Positions 37,057 to 45,993 of a DNA stretch of 64,000 bases are shown one piece after another. The stretch spans positions 598,501 to 662,500 of the forward strand of contig NZ_CP043538.1 of assembly GCF_000364445.2 (NCBI RefSeq). Direction: 5' to 3'. This stretch comes from Methylobacterium mesophilicum SR1.6/6. Lineage in GTDB: Bacteria > Pseudomonadota > Alphaproteobacteria > Rhizobiales > Beijerinckiaceae. The notes below the pieces were generated by a model. It was not told the origin of the DNA. It made no database searches and worked only from the letters and a program-made list of their open reading frames with translations. The stretch's first letter is position 1. The number at the start of each line of letters is the position of its first letter. A program made the translations under genes and the position numbers.

Positions 37057-39204
37057 ATGCGGTTGCTGCGATTGCTTCTCCTGACCGGCACGGTGATCCC
37101 GGGCCTGACCCTGACGCAGCCCGCCGGCGCAGCACCGGGTCGGATCCTGCTGGCCCAGGGGGGACCGGACGAGCGTGGTCCGCGCGGCGGCGAGCCCCCG
37201 CACGGCGGTCCGCGCCAGGAGCGCGCGCCGCAGGAGCGTCCCGGCCCGCCACCGGGACCGCCCGCCGGCCGCGAACGGCCGGAACCGCGACCTGAGCGCG
37301 CCGCCCCGCCGCCCGCCGCCCGCGAACGTCCCGAGCCGCCGGCCCAGCGCCAACCGCAGGCCGAACCGCCCGCCCGGGAACGCGCTCCTGAACGCAGGCC
37401 GGAACCCCCAGCGCCGCGGGCGCCGGCCCCGGACCGGCAGGAGCGCCAGCAGGAGCCGCGTCCGGAGCGGCAACAGCGGCAGCCGGATCGTCCGGCATCG
37501 GGCGCCCAGGAGCGGGCGGCCCCCGATCGCCCCGCGCCCGCGCGGCGGCAGGCACCGGACCAGGACGAGGCGCCGGCGCCCTCTGCACGGCCGAACGCCG
37601 AGCGGCCTGCATCCCCGCCGCAGCCGCGGCAGGCACCCGACCGGGACCGTCCAGCCCCCGATTCCACGCCCAATCGCCCGGGGGCGCGGGATGCCGCGCC
37701 CGATCGCGAGCCTTCCGGCCAGCGTCAGGGCGGCCCGGGCGCAGCCCCGCGCGACGCGCAGCCGGACACGCGTCCCAACGGCCGCCCCGATGCCCGGCCA
37801 CCGGCGCCGAACGCCGCCCCGAGCCCTGCCCCCAGCCCTGCGCCGAACGCGGCACCGGGCGCTCCGGGAAGACCGGTGCAGCGCCAGGACGCGCAGCCCG
37901 AGAACCGTTCGCAGCCGGCGGGTCCGAATACGGGTCCCGGTGCCGAACAAGGCCGGCCGACGCCGCCGAACATGGCTCCGGGCGTTCCCGGGCGGCCGGT
38001 GCAGCGCCAGGACGTTCAACCCGAGGGCCGTCCGCAGCCGAATGCCGGCCCGGCCGCCGAACCGGGTCGGCCTGTCGCCCCGAACATGGCCCCGGGCGTT
38101 CCGGGCAGGCCGTTCCAGCCGCCGGGCCAAGCGCCCGCGGCCGGCCAAGCACCCGTCGGCGTGGCCCCGCCTGCTCAGCCCGGCCCGGGTGGCCCCGGTC
38201 CGAACGGGGCCGGCCGTCCGGGAGATCGCGGCGACTTCAACGCGCCCGGCCAGCCGGGCTACGTCCCTGGCGGCTTCCGCCAGAACGACGACGTGCGCGA
38301 CTACGAGCAGGTCCGACGTGACCGGCGGGAGTACAGCGAGGGTGGGCGCACCTTCTACCGGGAGCCTGGCCGCATCATCGTGCGGGACCGGGACGGCTAT
38401 CTGATCCGCCACGACGAGAATGAGCGTTTCCGCGATCTCGACCCGCGCGGCTACCGCTACGAGCGCCGCGGATCCGACTATTACAGCTTCATCGACCGGC
38501 CCGGCGGCGAGCAGATCGTCACCGTCACGGACGATGACGGCCGGATGCTGCGTCGTTACCGCCGGTTCCGCGACGGGCGTGAGGTGCTGATCATCGACAA
38601 CAGCTATGCCGGACCGCCCCGTCCGATCTACGACGATGTGGTGGTGCTGCCGCCGCCGGATATCCGCATCCCCCGCGACCGCTACGTCGTCGAGTACGAC
38701 CGAGCGGACGAGGGTACGGTCTACGAGGCGCTGACGGCGCCCCCGGTGGTCGCGGTGGACCGCCGCTACACGCTCGACCAGATCCGGTACAGCCCGGATC
38801 TGCGCGCGCGGATGCGGTCGGTGGACATCGACACGATCAACTTCGACACCGGGTCATTCACCGTCACGCCCGATCAAGCGGCCCGGCTGTCGGTGATCGC
38901 CGCGGCGATCAACAAGGCGATCCGGGCGAACCCGCAGGAGGTCTTCCTGATCGAGGGCTACACCGACGCGGTGGGCTCCGACATCGACAACCTATCGCTG
39001 TCGGATCGGCGCGCCCAATCGGTGGCGACCGTTTTGACCCAGCAGTTCCAGGTTCCGCCGGAGAACCTGACCACGCAGGGCTACGGCGAGCAGTACCTGA
39101 AGGTGAATACCCAAGGACCGTCGCGGGAAAACCGCCGCGTCACGGTCCGGCGGATCACGCCGCTGCTGCAACAGGGCTCCGGCCAAGCGCCGCCGCCGCG
39201 TTGA
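37057..39204 (+). CDS. OmpA-family outer-membrane protein with long Pro-rich region
   Basis: A 715-residue protein. A signal peptide (LRLLLLTGTVIPGLTLTQPAGA) ends near 28. Residues about 35-410 are extremely rich in Pro, Arg, Gln and Ala and must be disordered; they contain a repeat of 38-41 residues. A YRRYRDG-type middle region (about 415-590) has Tyr/Arg/Asp-rich beta-like repeats. The C-terminal OmpA domain (about 590-705) binds peptidoglycan: DTINFDTGSFTVTPDQAARL, IEGYTDAVGSDIDNLSLSDRRAQSV and ENRRVTVRR are conserved. The Pro-rich part probably spans the periplasm or surface layer. The start follows the DUF2865 gene by 76 bases and may be co-transcribed. Confidence 0.88.
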   Translation: MRLLRLLLLTGTVIPGLTLTQPAGAAPGRILLAQGGPDERGPRGGEPPHGGPRQERAPQERPGPPPGPPAGRERPEPRPERAAPPPAARERPEPPAQRQPQAEPPARERAPERRPEPPAPRAPAPDRQERQQEPRPERQQRQPDRPASGAQERAAPDRPAPARRQAPDQDEAPAPSARPNAERPASPPQPRQAPDRDRPAPDSTPNRPGARDAAPDREPSGQRQGGPGAAPRDAQPDTRPNGRPDARPPAPNAAPSPAPSPAPNAAPGAPGRPVQRQDAQPENRSQPAGPNTGPGAEQGRPTPPNMAPGVPGRPVQRQDVQPEGRPQPNAGPAAEPGRPVAPNMAPGVPGRPFQPPGQAPAAGQAPVGVAPPAQPGPGGPGPNGAGRPGDRGDFNAPGQPGYVPGGFRQNDDVRDYEQVRRDRREYSEGGRTFYREPGRIIVRDRDGYLIRHDENERFRDLDPRGYRYERRGSDYYSFIDRPGGEQIVTVTDDDGRMLRRYRRFRDGREVLIIDNSYAGPPRPIYDDVVVLPPPDIRIPRDRYVVEYDRADEGTVYEALTAPPVVAVDRRYTLDQIRYSPDLRARMRSVDIDTINFDTGSFTVTPDQAARLSVIAAAINKAIRANPQEVFLIEGYTDAVGSDIDNLSLSDRRAQSVATVLTQQFQVPPENLTTQGYGEQYLKVNTQGPSRENRRVTVRRITPLLQQGSGQAPPPR
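37846..38130 (+). repeat. in-gene tandem repeat in the Pro-rich OmpA-family protein
   Basis: Units start at 37846 (123 bases), 37969 (114 bases) and 38083 (partial). Each codes for a segment of the form N-x-APG-x-PGRPVQRQD-x-QPE, then a Gly/Pro/Glu stretch ending GRPxxP. Units 1 and 2 are in frame and close in sequence, which indicates a recent duplication and a likely length polymorphism. Confidence 0.8.
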
Positions 39205-39295
39205 CGGGAGCGCCGCGCGGCCATGCCCCGCGCGGCGGTTGACGACAGCGACCCGTAGTTCCACCACCCGTGGAGGTTGCGAGCACGGAACGACC

Positions 39296-40522
39296 ATGGA
39301 GAGCGAAGCGGACCGGCGGCTGATCCGGTCGGGCACACCGGTCTTCCGCCGCACGGCGCTGGCGCTCGCAGCCGCGGGGTTCTCGACCTTCGCGGTGCTC
39401 TACGCCGTCCAGCCATTGCTGCCGATCTACGCGGACGCCTTCGAGGTCTCGCCGGCCGAGAGCAGCCTCGCCCTGTCGCTGCCCTGCGGCCTGCTGGCCT
39501 TGGCCTTGTTGGTGGTCAGCCCGCTCTCGGAGATCTGGGGCCGCAAGCCCGTGATGCTGGCCTCGCTCTTCGCCTCGGCGGTGCTCACAATAGTAGCCGC
39601 CCTGGTCCCGGGCTGGCACGGGTTCCTGACGCTGCGGGCGCTGACGGGCCTCACGGCGAGCGGCCTGCCCGCCGTGGCCATGGCCTACCTCGCCGAGGAG
39701 ATGGACGCCGAGGCGATCGGCCTGTCGATGGGCCTGCTGGTGGGCGGCAATGCCCTCGGCGGCATGTCGGGGCGCCTGATCAGCGGCGTGATGGCCGACC
39801 ATCTCGGCTGGCGGATCGGCCTCGCCACCATCGGGGTGCTGGCGCTGGCGGCGGCCGTCGCGTTCTGGCGCTGGCTGCCGCCGTCCCGCAGCTTCGTGGC
39901 CCGCCGCCTCGCCTGGCGGGAGGTGCCCGGCAGCTTCGGACACCATTTCCGCGATGCCGGCCTGCCGTGGCTGTTCGCGGAGGCGTTCCTGCTGATGGGC
40001 GGCTTCGTCTGCATCTACAACTACATCGGCTTCCGCCTGCTCGACCCACCGTTCTCGTTGAGCCAGACCGTCATCGGACTGATCTTCTCGGTCTACCTCG
40101 CCGGCATGGTGAGCAGCCCGGTCACCGGCGAGCTGGCGAGCCGCCTCGGCCGGCGGCGGGTCCTGTGGCTCGCCACCGGCCTCGGCCTTGCCGGCATCCT
40201 CATGACCCTCTCGGACCACATCGTGCTGATCATCGCGGGCGTGGTGGTGGTGACGGTCGGCTTCTTCGGGGCCCATTCGGTCGCGAGCAGCTGGGTCGGG
40301 CGCCGGGCCCTGCGAGATCGTGCGCAGGCCTCCTCGGTCTACCTCTGCCTGTACTATCTCGGCTCATCGGTGCTCGGGACCGCCGGCGGCTGGTTCTTCG
40401 CGCATTCCGGCTGGACCGGCGTGGTGCTGTTCGTGGCAGCCCTGTACGGTCTGGCGCTGATCATCGCCCTGCGGCTGTCGCGCCTCGCGCCGCTGGCTCT
40501 GGAAACCGGGAGGTCCGCATGA
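39296..40522 (+). CDS. MFS transporter (YnfM-like)
   Basis: A 408-residue, 12-helix major facilitator of the drug:H+ antiporter kind. FSTFAVLYAVQPLLPIYADAFEVSPAESSLALSL, SPLSEIWGRKPVMLASLFASAVLTI and LRALTGLTASGLPAVAMAYLAEEM follow the YnfM pattern. Start 39296 was chosen because the basic TM-free MESEADRRLIRSG end is normal; upstream codons are unlike the family. Substrate is unknown. The stop overlaps the next gene start by four bases, so it is coupled to a methyltransferase; that pairing suggests the transported molecule may be modified. Confidence 0.85.
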   Translation: MESEADRRLIRSGTPVFRRTALALAAAGFSTFAVLYAVQPLLPIYADAFEVSPAESSLALSLPCGLLALALLVVSPLSEIWGRKPVMLASLFASAVLTIVAALVPGWHGFLTLRALTGLTASGLPAVAMAYLAEEMDAEAIGLSMGLLVGGNALGGMSGRLISGVMADHLGWRIGLATIGVLALAAAVAFWRWLPPSRSFVARRLAWREVPGSFGHHFRDAGLPWLFAEAFLLMGGFVCIYNYIGFRLLDPPFSLSQTVIGLIFSVYLAGMVSSPVTGELASRLGRRRVLWLATGLGLAGILMTLSDHIVLIIAGVVVVTVGFFGAHSVASSWVGRRALRDRAQASSVYLCLYYLGSSVLGTAGGWFFAHSGWTGVVLFVAALYGLALIIALRLSRLAPLALETGRSA

Positions 40523-41286
40523 GCGCGCGCAACCACGCCAGCAACGTCGTCGATCAGTTCGGCGCGCAGGCTTCCGCCTACGTGGCGAGCGCGGTTCACG
40601 CCGCGGGAGCCGACCTCGACCGGATCGGCGCGCTCATCCGCGGCAGGCCGGCGGCGAAGGTGCTCGACCTCGGATGCGGCGGCGGCCACGTCGCCTTCAC
40701 GGCCGCCGCGGCGGGCGCGACCGTCACGGCCTACGACCTCTCCGAAGCGATGCTCACGGCCGTCAGCGCCGAGGCCGGCCGCCGGGGGTTGGACCGGATC
40801 GAGACCCGGCAGGGCGCGGCGGAGACACTGCCCTTCGCGGATGCGACCTTCGACGCGGTGCTGACCCGCTACAGCGCCCACCACTGGCACGATGTCCCGG
40901 CCGCGCTGAAGGAGGCACGCCGGGTCCTCAAGCGGGACGGCCTCCTGGTGGTCTGCGACATCGTCGCGGCCGAGGATCCGCTGCTCGACACGCATCTGCA
41001 GGCGGTGGAATTGCTGCGGGATCCCTCGCACGTGCGCGACTACCGCGTGTCGGAATGGCGCGCACTGCTGGAGGCGGCGGGCTTCACCCCCGGCGCCACG
41101 CTGGAAAGCCGGCCGCGCATGGAATTCGCGAGCTGGATCGCCCGGATGCGGACGGCCGCGCCGCTGGTCGCGGCGATCCGCGCGCTACAGGCCACCGCGC
41201 CCGCGGAGGTGGTGGAGCATTTCCGGATCGAGGCCGACGGAAGCTTCCTGCTCGACTCCGTCCTAATCGAGGCCCGACCGCACTGA
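40519..41286 (+). CDS. class I SAM-dependent methyltransferase
   Basis: A 255-residue cytosolic methyltransferase of the UbiE/COQ5-like fold. Motif I is KVLDLGCGGGHVAFTAA; the acidic SAM-ribose residue is in VTAYDLSEAM; GAAETLPFADATFDAVLTRYSAHHWHDVPAALKEARRVLKRDGLLVVCD contains motifs II and III. The acceptor is not known; small-molecule methylation is likeliest. It starts inside the end of the transporter gene (ATGA overlap), with GGAGGT upstream. It has a normal length for the family and no sign of damage. Confidence 0.88.
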   Translation: MSARNHASNVVDQFGAQASAYVASAVHAAGADLDRIGALIRGRPAAKVLDLGCGGGHVAFTAAAAGATVTAYDLSEAMLTAVSAEAGRRGLDRIETRQGAAETLPFADATFDAVLTRYSAHHWHDVPAALKEARRVLKRDGLLVVCDIVAAEDPLLDTHLQAVELLRDPSHVRDYRVSEWRALLEAAGFTPGATLESRPRMEFASWIARMRTAAPLVAAIRALQATAPAEVVEHFRIEADGSFLLDSVLIEARPH

Positions 41287-41391
41287 GCGAGGCGCCACTG
41301 GTGACATCGCCGGTCAGCCCATTGAGGTGCCGGAACGCGGCGGATGACGTGGCGATCAGCCGGGCCGACCCGGCTGTTCGTGCGGTTCGGT

Positions 41392-42731
41392 TCAGGCTGT
41401 CTCCCCGGCGAGCCGCCGCTCCGCCCGCGCCCGCCCGATCAGCGGCAGCAGGCCGGCGAGATCCGGTCCATGCTCCAGCCCGGTGAGGGCGAGGCGCAGC
41501 GGCATGAACAGCCCGCGACCCTTGGCGCCGGTGCGGATCTTGATCTCGGCCGTCCAGGCCTTCCAGGTCTCCGGGCCGTAAGGCTCCGGCGGCAGGCTCT
41601 CGCGGGCGGCTCCGATCACGGCCGGCTCGGTGATGACGGGCTCGACCGGGCCGGTCACGACCCGCCACCATCCGGCCGCCTCGGCGACGCGGCCGTGATT
41701 CGGCCGAACCGCGAGCCAGAACGCCTCCGCGCGATCCGACGGGATCCCGAGTTCCGCGAGCCGGTCGGCGACCGCCGCGTACGGCAGGTCGTGGACCAGT
41801 CGGGCATTGAGACCGTCGAGTTCCGCGGGGTCGAAGCGGGCCGGCGCGCGCGAGATCTCGCCGAGATCCACCAGCTGCGCCAGCGTGTCGAGATCGGGCA
41901 CCGCCCGCACGGCTTCGGACGAGCCGGTGAGCACGGCCAGCGAGCGGACAGCGGCGGGCTCGTAGCCCGCCTCGCGCAGGCCGCGCAGCGAGAGGTGTCC
42001 GAGCCGCTTCGACAGCCCCTCCCCGTCGGCGGTCGTCAGCAGGTTGTGATGGCCGAAGACGGGCACGGCCGCCCCCAGGGCCTCGAAGATCTGGACCTGG
42101 ACGCCCGTGTTGGTGACGTGGTCCTCGCCGCGGATGACGTGGGTGATGCCGAGGTCGGCGTCGTCCACCACGGAGGGCAGCGTGTAGAGGTAGCTGCCGT
42201 CGGCGCGGATGAGGACCGGGTCCGACAGCGACGCGCAGTCGACATGGGCCGGCCCGCGGACGAGATCATCCCAGGCGACCGTCCGCGCCTCCAGCAGGAA
42301 GCGCCAGTGCGGCCGCCGGCCCTCGGCTTCCAGCGCGGCGCGCTCCTCGGCGGTGAGCTTGAGCGCCGCCCGATCGTAGATCGGCGGTTGCCCGCGGCCG
42401 AGTTGGCGCTTGCGCCGCCGCTCCAGCTCTTCCTGCGTCTCGTAGCAGGGGTAGAGCCGTCCCGCCGCGCGCAGGCGATCCGCGGCGGCATCGTGCTGGG
42501 CCATGCGCGCGCTCTGCCGGGCGAACAGGTCGGGCTCGATGCCGAGCCAGGAGAGATCCTCCCGGATCGCCGCGGCGAACACCTCCGTGGAGCGCTCCGC
42601 GTCGGTGTCGTCGAGGCGCAGCAGGAAGCGCCCCCCGTCCTGCGGGCGAACAGGGCGTTGAGCAGGGCCGGGCGGGCGTTGCCGATATGGAGGTAGCCGG
42701 TCGGCGACGGGGCGAAGCGGACGAGAGTCAT
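41392..42731 (-). pseudogene. gltX: glutamyl-tRNA synthetase with one-base frameshift
   Basis: A class I Glu-tRNA synthetase in two frames. From ATG 42731 the N-terminus reads [21 protein letters not shown] (HIGH motif) up to FARRTGG. The continuation [21 protein letters not shown] is present only one frame over, and goes on to the stop at 41392 with the GLSKRLG KMSKS-type loop. The break is at six C bases, 42631-42636; seven would restore a 446-residue protein. The two halves are otherwise full length and well conserved, so this is probably a sequencing or assembly error. If real, another gltX copy must supply activity; many alphaproteobacteria have two. Confidence 0.85.
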
Positions 42732-42875
42732 GACCCGCTCTGTAGCCGATCTCCGGAGGAATGTGCGCGCGTCTTCGATGCCGGCGTGCAGCTCATGCCT
42801 CGCCGGCCCAGGCCCGCTACCCCCGCCGGGCAAAACCGGTCAGAAGTGCTGCCTATGTGCTGCGGGATCGCGTGA

Positions 42876-44153
42876 ATGGCGACGGACGAGAGGGCCGACA
42901 TCGTAGTGGTCGGCGGAGGGATGGTGGGGCTCGCCAGCGCCATCGCGCTGAAGGATCGCGGACTCGACGTCGTGTTGTGCGATCCGGGCGAGGCACGGGG
43001 CCGGACCTCCTACGGCAATGCCGGCGTGGTCAGCCGGGGATCGATCCTGCCGATGTCGAGCCCGGCCCTCTGGGGCAGGCTTCCGGCCTATCTGCGCAAC
43101 GCCGACCGGGGCCTACGTCTGCACCATGGGCACCTGCCGCGCATCGTGCCCTACGCGGCACATTTCCTCGCCGCGGCCCGCGCCTCCCGCTGGCGCCGGG
43201 CCGCCGCGGCGCTGCTGCCGCTGACGAGCGCCGCCTATCCCGCCCATGAGCGGCTGGCCGCGCGGGCCGGCACAACCGACCGCCTGCAGCGGACCGGCTG
43301 GCTCAAGGCCTACAGGACGCAGGCCGCCTTCACGGGTGCCGCACTCGAGCGCGAGATCCTGGCCGGGCACGGCGTGGCGTTCGAGATCCTCGACACCGCT
43401 GCCGTGCGCGACCTCGAGCCGGCGCTGGTGCGGCCCTACGCCCGGGCGATGCTGCTCACCGAGACCGGCTCGGTGCGGGAGCCGGGCCGGCTGATCGAGG
43501 CCTGCGAGGCCCTGTTCGCCGGGCTCGGCGGACGCCGTCTGCGCGGCAGCGCCGGGCGCCTGGCTCCGGAAGCCGGAGGCTGGCGCGTCGAGCACGAGGC
43601 CGGAGCGCTGCGGGCACGGCAGGTCGTGCTGGCGGCGGGCGCCGCCTCCGGGGCGATCGCCCGGACGCTGGGCTACCGGTTCGCGGTGGCGGCCGAGCGG
43701 GGCTATCATCGCCACTACGCCCTGCACCCCGACAGCCCGCCCCTGACCCGGCCGGTGCTCGACACCGGCGCCGGATCCATCCTCGCGCCGATGGGCGAGA
43801 ACAGGATCCGGGTTCTCTCCGGCGTGGAGCTGAACGCCCGCCACGCGGCCCCGGACCACACGCAGATCGAGGCGGCGTCCCGGGAGGCCGCCGGGACGCT
43901 TCGTCTCGGCGGTCCACTCGACAACGAGCCCTGGCTCGGCTCGCGCCCTTCGACGCCGGACGGAATGCCGGTGATCGGCCGGGCGCCCCGGCACGAGGGC
44001 CTGCTCTTCGCGTTCGGCCACGGCCATATCGGCCTGTCCACCGGCCCCATCACCGGCGAGATTGTGGCCGATCTCGCCACGGGTCGACAACCTTCGGTAC
44101 CGGTCGACGCCTTCGCGCCCGATCGGCTGCTGCGCTGGCCGCGCCTGTTCTGA
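42876..44153 (+). CDS. FAD-dependent oxidoreductase (D-amino-acid dehydrogenase-like)
   Basis: A 425-residue DAO-superfamily flavoprotein. The N-terminal FAD site is DIVVVGGGMVGLASAIALKDRG with an acidic residue at VLCDPG; SYGNAGVVSRGSILPMS is typical of DadA-like enzymes. The C-terminal AFGHGHIGLSTGPITGEIVADL is the second FAD-binding stretch. DadA-like enzymes deaminate D-amino acids to 2-oxo acids and pass electrons to the respiratory chain; the exact substrate is not readable (sarcosine- or hydroxyproline-type relatives are alternatives). It is 144 bases from the start of the broken gltX, on the other strand. Confidence 0.85.
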   Translation: MATDERADIVVVGGGMVGLASAIALKDRGLDVVLCDPGEARGRTSYGNAGVVSRGSILPMSSPALWGRLPAYLRNADRGLRLHHGHLPRIVPYAAHFLAAARASRWRRAAAALLPLTSAAYPAHERLAARAGTTDRLQRTGWLKAYRTQAAFTGAALEREILAGHGVAFEILDTAAVRDLEPALVRPYARAMLLTETGSVREPGRLIEACEALFAGLGGRRLRGSAGRLAPEAGGWRVEHEAGALRARQVVLAAGAASGAIARTLGYRFAVAAERGYHRHYALHPDSPPLTRPVLDTGAGSILAPMGENRIRVLSGVELNARHAAPDHTQIEAASREAAGTLRLGGPLDNEPWLGSRPSTPDGMPVIGRAPRHEGLLFAFGHGHIGLSTGPITGEIVADLATGRQPSVPVDAFAPDRLLRWPRLF

Positions 44154-44156
44154 TCC

Positions 44157-44639
44157 TCAGCGCCAGTCGTAGGGATTGTAGGGGTCGAGCGCCGCCTCGA
44201 TCCTGCGCAGGACGTCCGGCTGGCGCTGAAGGTCGGCCTCCCGGGCGAGCGCGCGCAGGAACGCCCGCGGCCCGTGCTCGAGGTCGCGCGTCAGGCCGTT
44301 GTAGCGGTCCGCGGGTTCGACATGGGACGGGTTCACCGCCACACGGTAATCGAGCCCGCAGGTGGGTGGATCGATACCCAGACGGTAGCAGATCCGGACC
44401 CGGGCAAAGGGCGCGTCCGGGCGATAATCGACCTGGTAGCCGCCGAACCGGAACGCGCCACCGGTGGCGCGCTCGGCGAAGGCGAGGGTTCGTGCGATCG
44501 TGGTGAAGCCGGCGGTCCTGTGGTCGCGCACGAGCGCGATCGCCGCACGCTCCGTCGGCACGAAGGGCTGACCGCCGGCCGCCGGGGAGACCACAGCGGC
44601 CGCGATCGCCGCGCAGACCGCGATGCGCGTGCACCTCAT
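44157..44639 (-). CDS. small exported protein coupled to the collagen-like lipoprotein
   Basis: A 160-residue protein with a signal peptide ([19 protein letters not shown], ends near 21). The mature part has [62 protein letters not shown], which looks beta-rich, with two Cys that may pair, then a helical tail. I do not recognise a family. The start overlaps the stop of the collagen-like gene by four bases (ATGA), so both proteins are made together and likely act together in the envelope. Confidence 0.7.
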   Translation of the reverse strand: MRCTRIAVCAAIAAAVVSPAAGGQPFVPTERAAIALVRDHRTAGFTTIARTLAFAERATGGAFRFGGYQVDYRPDAPFARVRICYRLGIDPPTCGLDYRVAVNPSHVEPADRYNGLTRDLEHGPRAFLRALAREADLQRQPDVLRRIEAALDPYNPYDWR

Positions 44640-45043
44640 GGCTTCCTCATGCACACGGCGACCGGCTGCGCGTCCTTCGCGGCCTTGGCGGTCATGTCCA
44701 GACATCCCACCGTCGAGACACCGTCCGTGACCGTCACGGACGGGACGACCGCCATGCCCCGGCAATAGGCACCGATCAAGTCCTCGTCCCGGTGACACGC
44801 CACGTCGAGCCGGACAAGCGCGTTCATGGCCGCGCCGGCCGGCCCGGGCGGCCCGGGCGGCCCGCGCTCGCCGACGGGCCCGGGTGCCCCGGTGGCGCCG
44901 TTCAGGCCCGCCGGCCCCTGTGGTCCTGCCGGACCCTGATCGCCCTTCGGGCCGGGCGGTCCGGCCGGGCCCGGCTTCGGGGCGTCGCAGCCGGCGAGCG
45001 CGAACGCCGCAGCCGCGACGATCGCGATCAGGACAGATCTCAT
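44636..45043 (-). CDS. collagen-like lipoprotein
   Basis: A 135-residue lipoprotein. The signal peptide ends in a lipobox LAGC with Cys19. Residues 25-72 are 16 unbroken Gly-X-Y triplets ([20 protein letters not shown] and on, ending [12 protein letters not shown]), so a short collagen triple helix is expected. The C-terminal 60 residues hold four Cys ([33 protein letters not shown]), probably a disulphide-bonded trimer-forming head. The start 45043 is where the lipobox signal begins. Collagen-like proteins of bacteria act in adhesion or surface structure; the role here is unknown. It is divergent from the pseudopilin genes, 317 bases apart. Confidence 0.85.
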   Translation of the reverse strand: MRSVLIAIVAAAAFALAGCDAPKPGPAGPPGPKGDQGPAGPQGPAGLNGATGAPGPVGERGPPGPPGPAGAAMNALVRLDVACHRDEDLIGAYCRGMAVVPSVTVTDGVSTVGCLDMTAKAAKDAQPVAVCMRKP

Positions 45044-45360
45044 ACGGCTCTCCGGCCACGCTCGGTGGCGACGAGGTGGCGCGGGACGACGGCGGGTCAA
45101 GGCGCGCCCGCCGCCCTGCAGGATCACGATAGCGGCGCACGGAGCCAGGCCGCGTTCCAACCCGGCACGCTGATCCGGATCCGCTGCGGCCCCGCGCGTC
45201 GGATCACAGGCGGAGCCGCGCGCCGACCGACGCCCTCCGATCCTGCGGCATCAACATGGAACTCGCCGGCAGATGCCTGGCCAAGCTTCGTATTAAGGTT
45301 TTCGCAAATTCTAGGCGACACATCTGTATCAATGCTTGTTTTCAGCAGCCGTGCACGCCC
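45044..45360. other. divergent gap, collagen-like gene / pseudopilin genes
   Basis: 317 bases with promoters in both directions expected. A less GC-rich stretch at about 45290-45345 (ATTAAGGTTTTCGCAAATTC and following) precedes the pseudopilin operon. A single TTAA at 45297 is present but no full CtrA box. No gene is seen. Confidence 0.45.
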
Positions 45361-45993
45361 ATGACCGGCAGGGCAGCCATACTCAGACGGAGAATTATTA
45401 CGTCAGGTTGTCTGCTGACCCGCCTTCGGAGGAACTCCGACGGCGCGGCCGCGGTGGAGTTCGCCCTCGTGGCGCTGCCCTTCCTCGCGCTGTGCGGCGC
45501 GGTCTTCCAGATCGCCTTTCAGATCTGGGCCACCCAGAACTTCGACCGCGCCCTGCAGAACGCCGTCCGAACGATCTTCACCGGGCAGTTCCAGCAGTCG
45601 AACGCCGGTCAGACCGACCCCGCGACCCTCCTGGCGAACCTGAAGACGACGATGTGCGGTCCGTCGAACGCCCTGATCCCCACGGTCTTCAACTGCCAGG
45701 GCGTCAAGATCGACGTGGCCACCGCCAGCAACTTCGCGAGCGCCACGCCGGCCACGCCGATCGATGCCGCCACCGGCACGTGGAAGACGAATTTCGGGAC
45801 CAACTACGCCTGCGCCAAGCCGGGGACGATCGTGGTCGTCACGGCTGCCGTGCAATTTCCGACCTTCTTCAACCTGATGGGCTTGAACACTCAGAAATTC
45901 ACCACCGGGTCGGGGGCCGGATCGAGCCTGCTGACGTCGACGGCGGTCTTCCGCACGGAGCCCTACCAAATCGTCGGAGCGAGCCCATGCTGA
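45361..45993 (+). CDS. TadE-like pseudopilin protein 1
   Basis: A 210-residue protein with a short basic N-terminus (RLRRNSDGAAAVEFALVALPFLALCGAVFQIAF), which is the TadE signature: a prepilin-type site Gly|Ala-Ala-Ala with Glu at +5 in the membrane helix. The rest is an extracytoplasmic domain with cysteines at MCGPSN, FNCQG and YACAKP. TadE proteins are minor pilins of Flp/Tad pili. The start at 45361 fits the short basic leader; the frame is open further upstream. It overlaps the next gene by 7 bases. Confidence 0.85.
   Translation: MTGRAAILRRRIITSGCLLTRLRRNSDGAAAVEFALVALPFLALCGAVFQIAFQIWATQNFDRALQNAVRTIFTGQFQQSNAGQTDPATLLANLKTTMCGPSNALIPTVFNCQGVKIDVATASNFASATPATPIDAATGTWKTNFGTNYACAKPGTIVVVTAAVQFPTFFNLMGLNTQKFTTGSGAGSSLLTSTAVFRTEPYQIVGASPC

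Noticed and set aside
35727..37673. Upstream extension of the creA frame by about 650 codons
   Set aside because: This part is antisense to the DUF2865 and Pro-rich OmpA-family genes and codes only for Gly/Ser/Arg/Cys runs; the CreA signal peptide fixes the start at 35726.
36970..38412. 480-codon minus-strand frame antisense to the Pro-rich region
   Set aside because: Repetitive Arg/Gly/Leu product that only reflects the Pro-coding repeat on the other strand.
42631..42636. Programmed frameshifting in gltX
   Set aside because: No slippery heptamer with a downstream stem is evident and no gltX is known to use it; a missing base is simpler.
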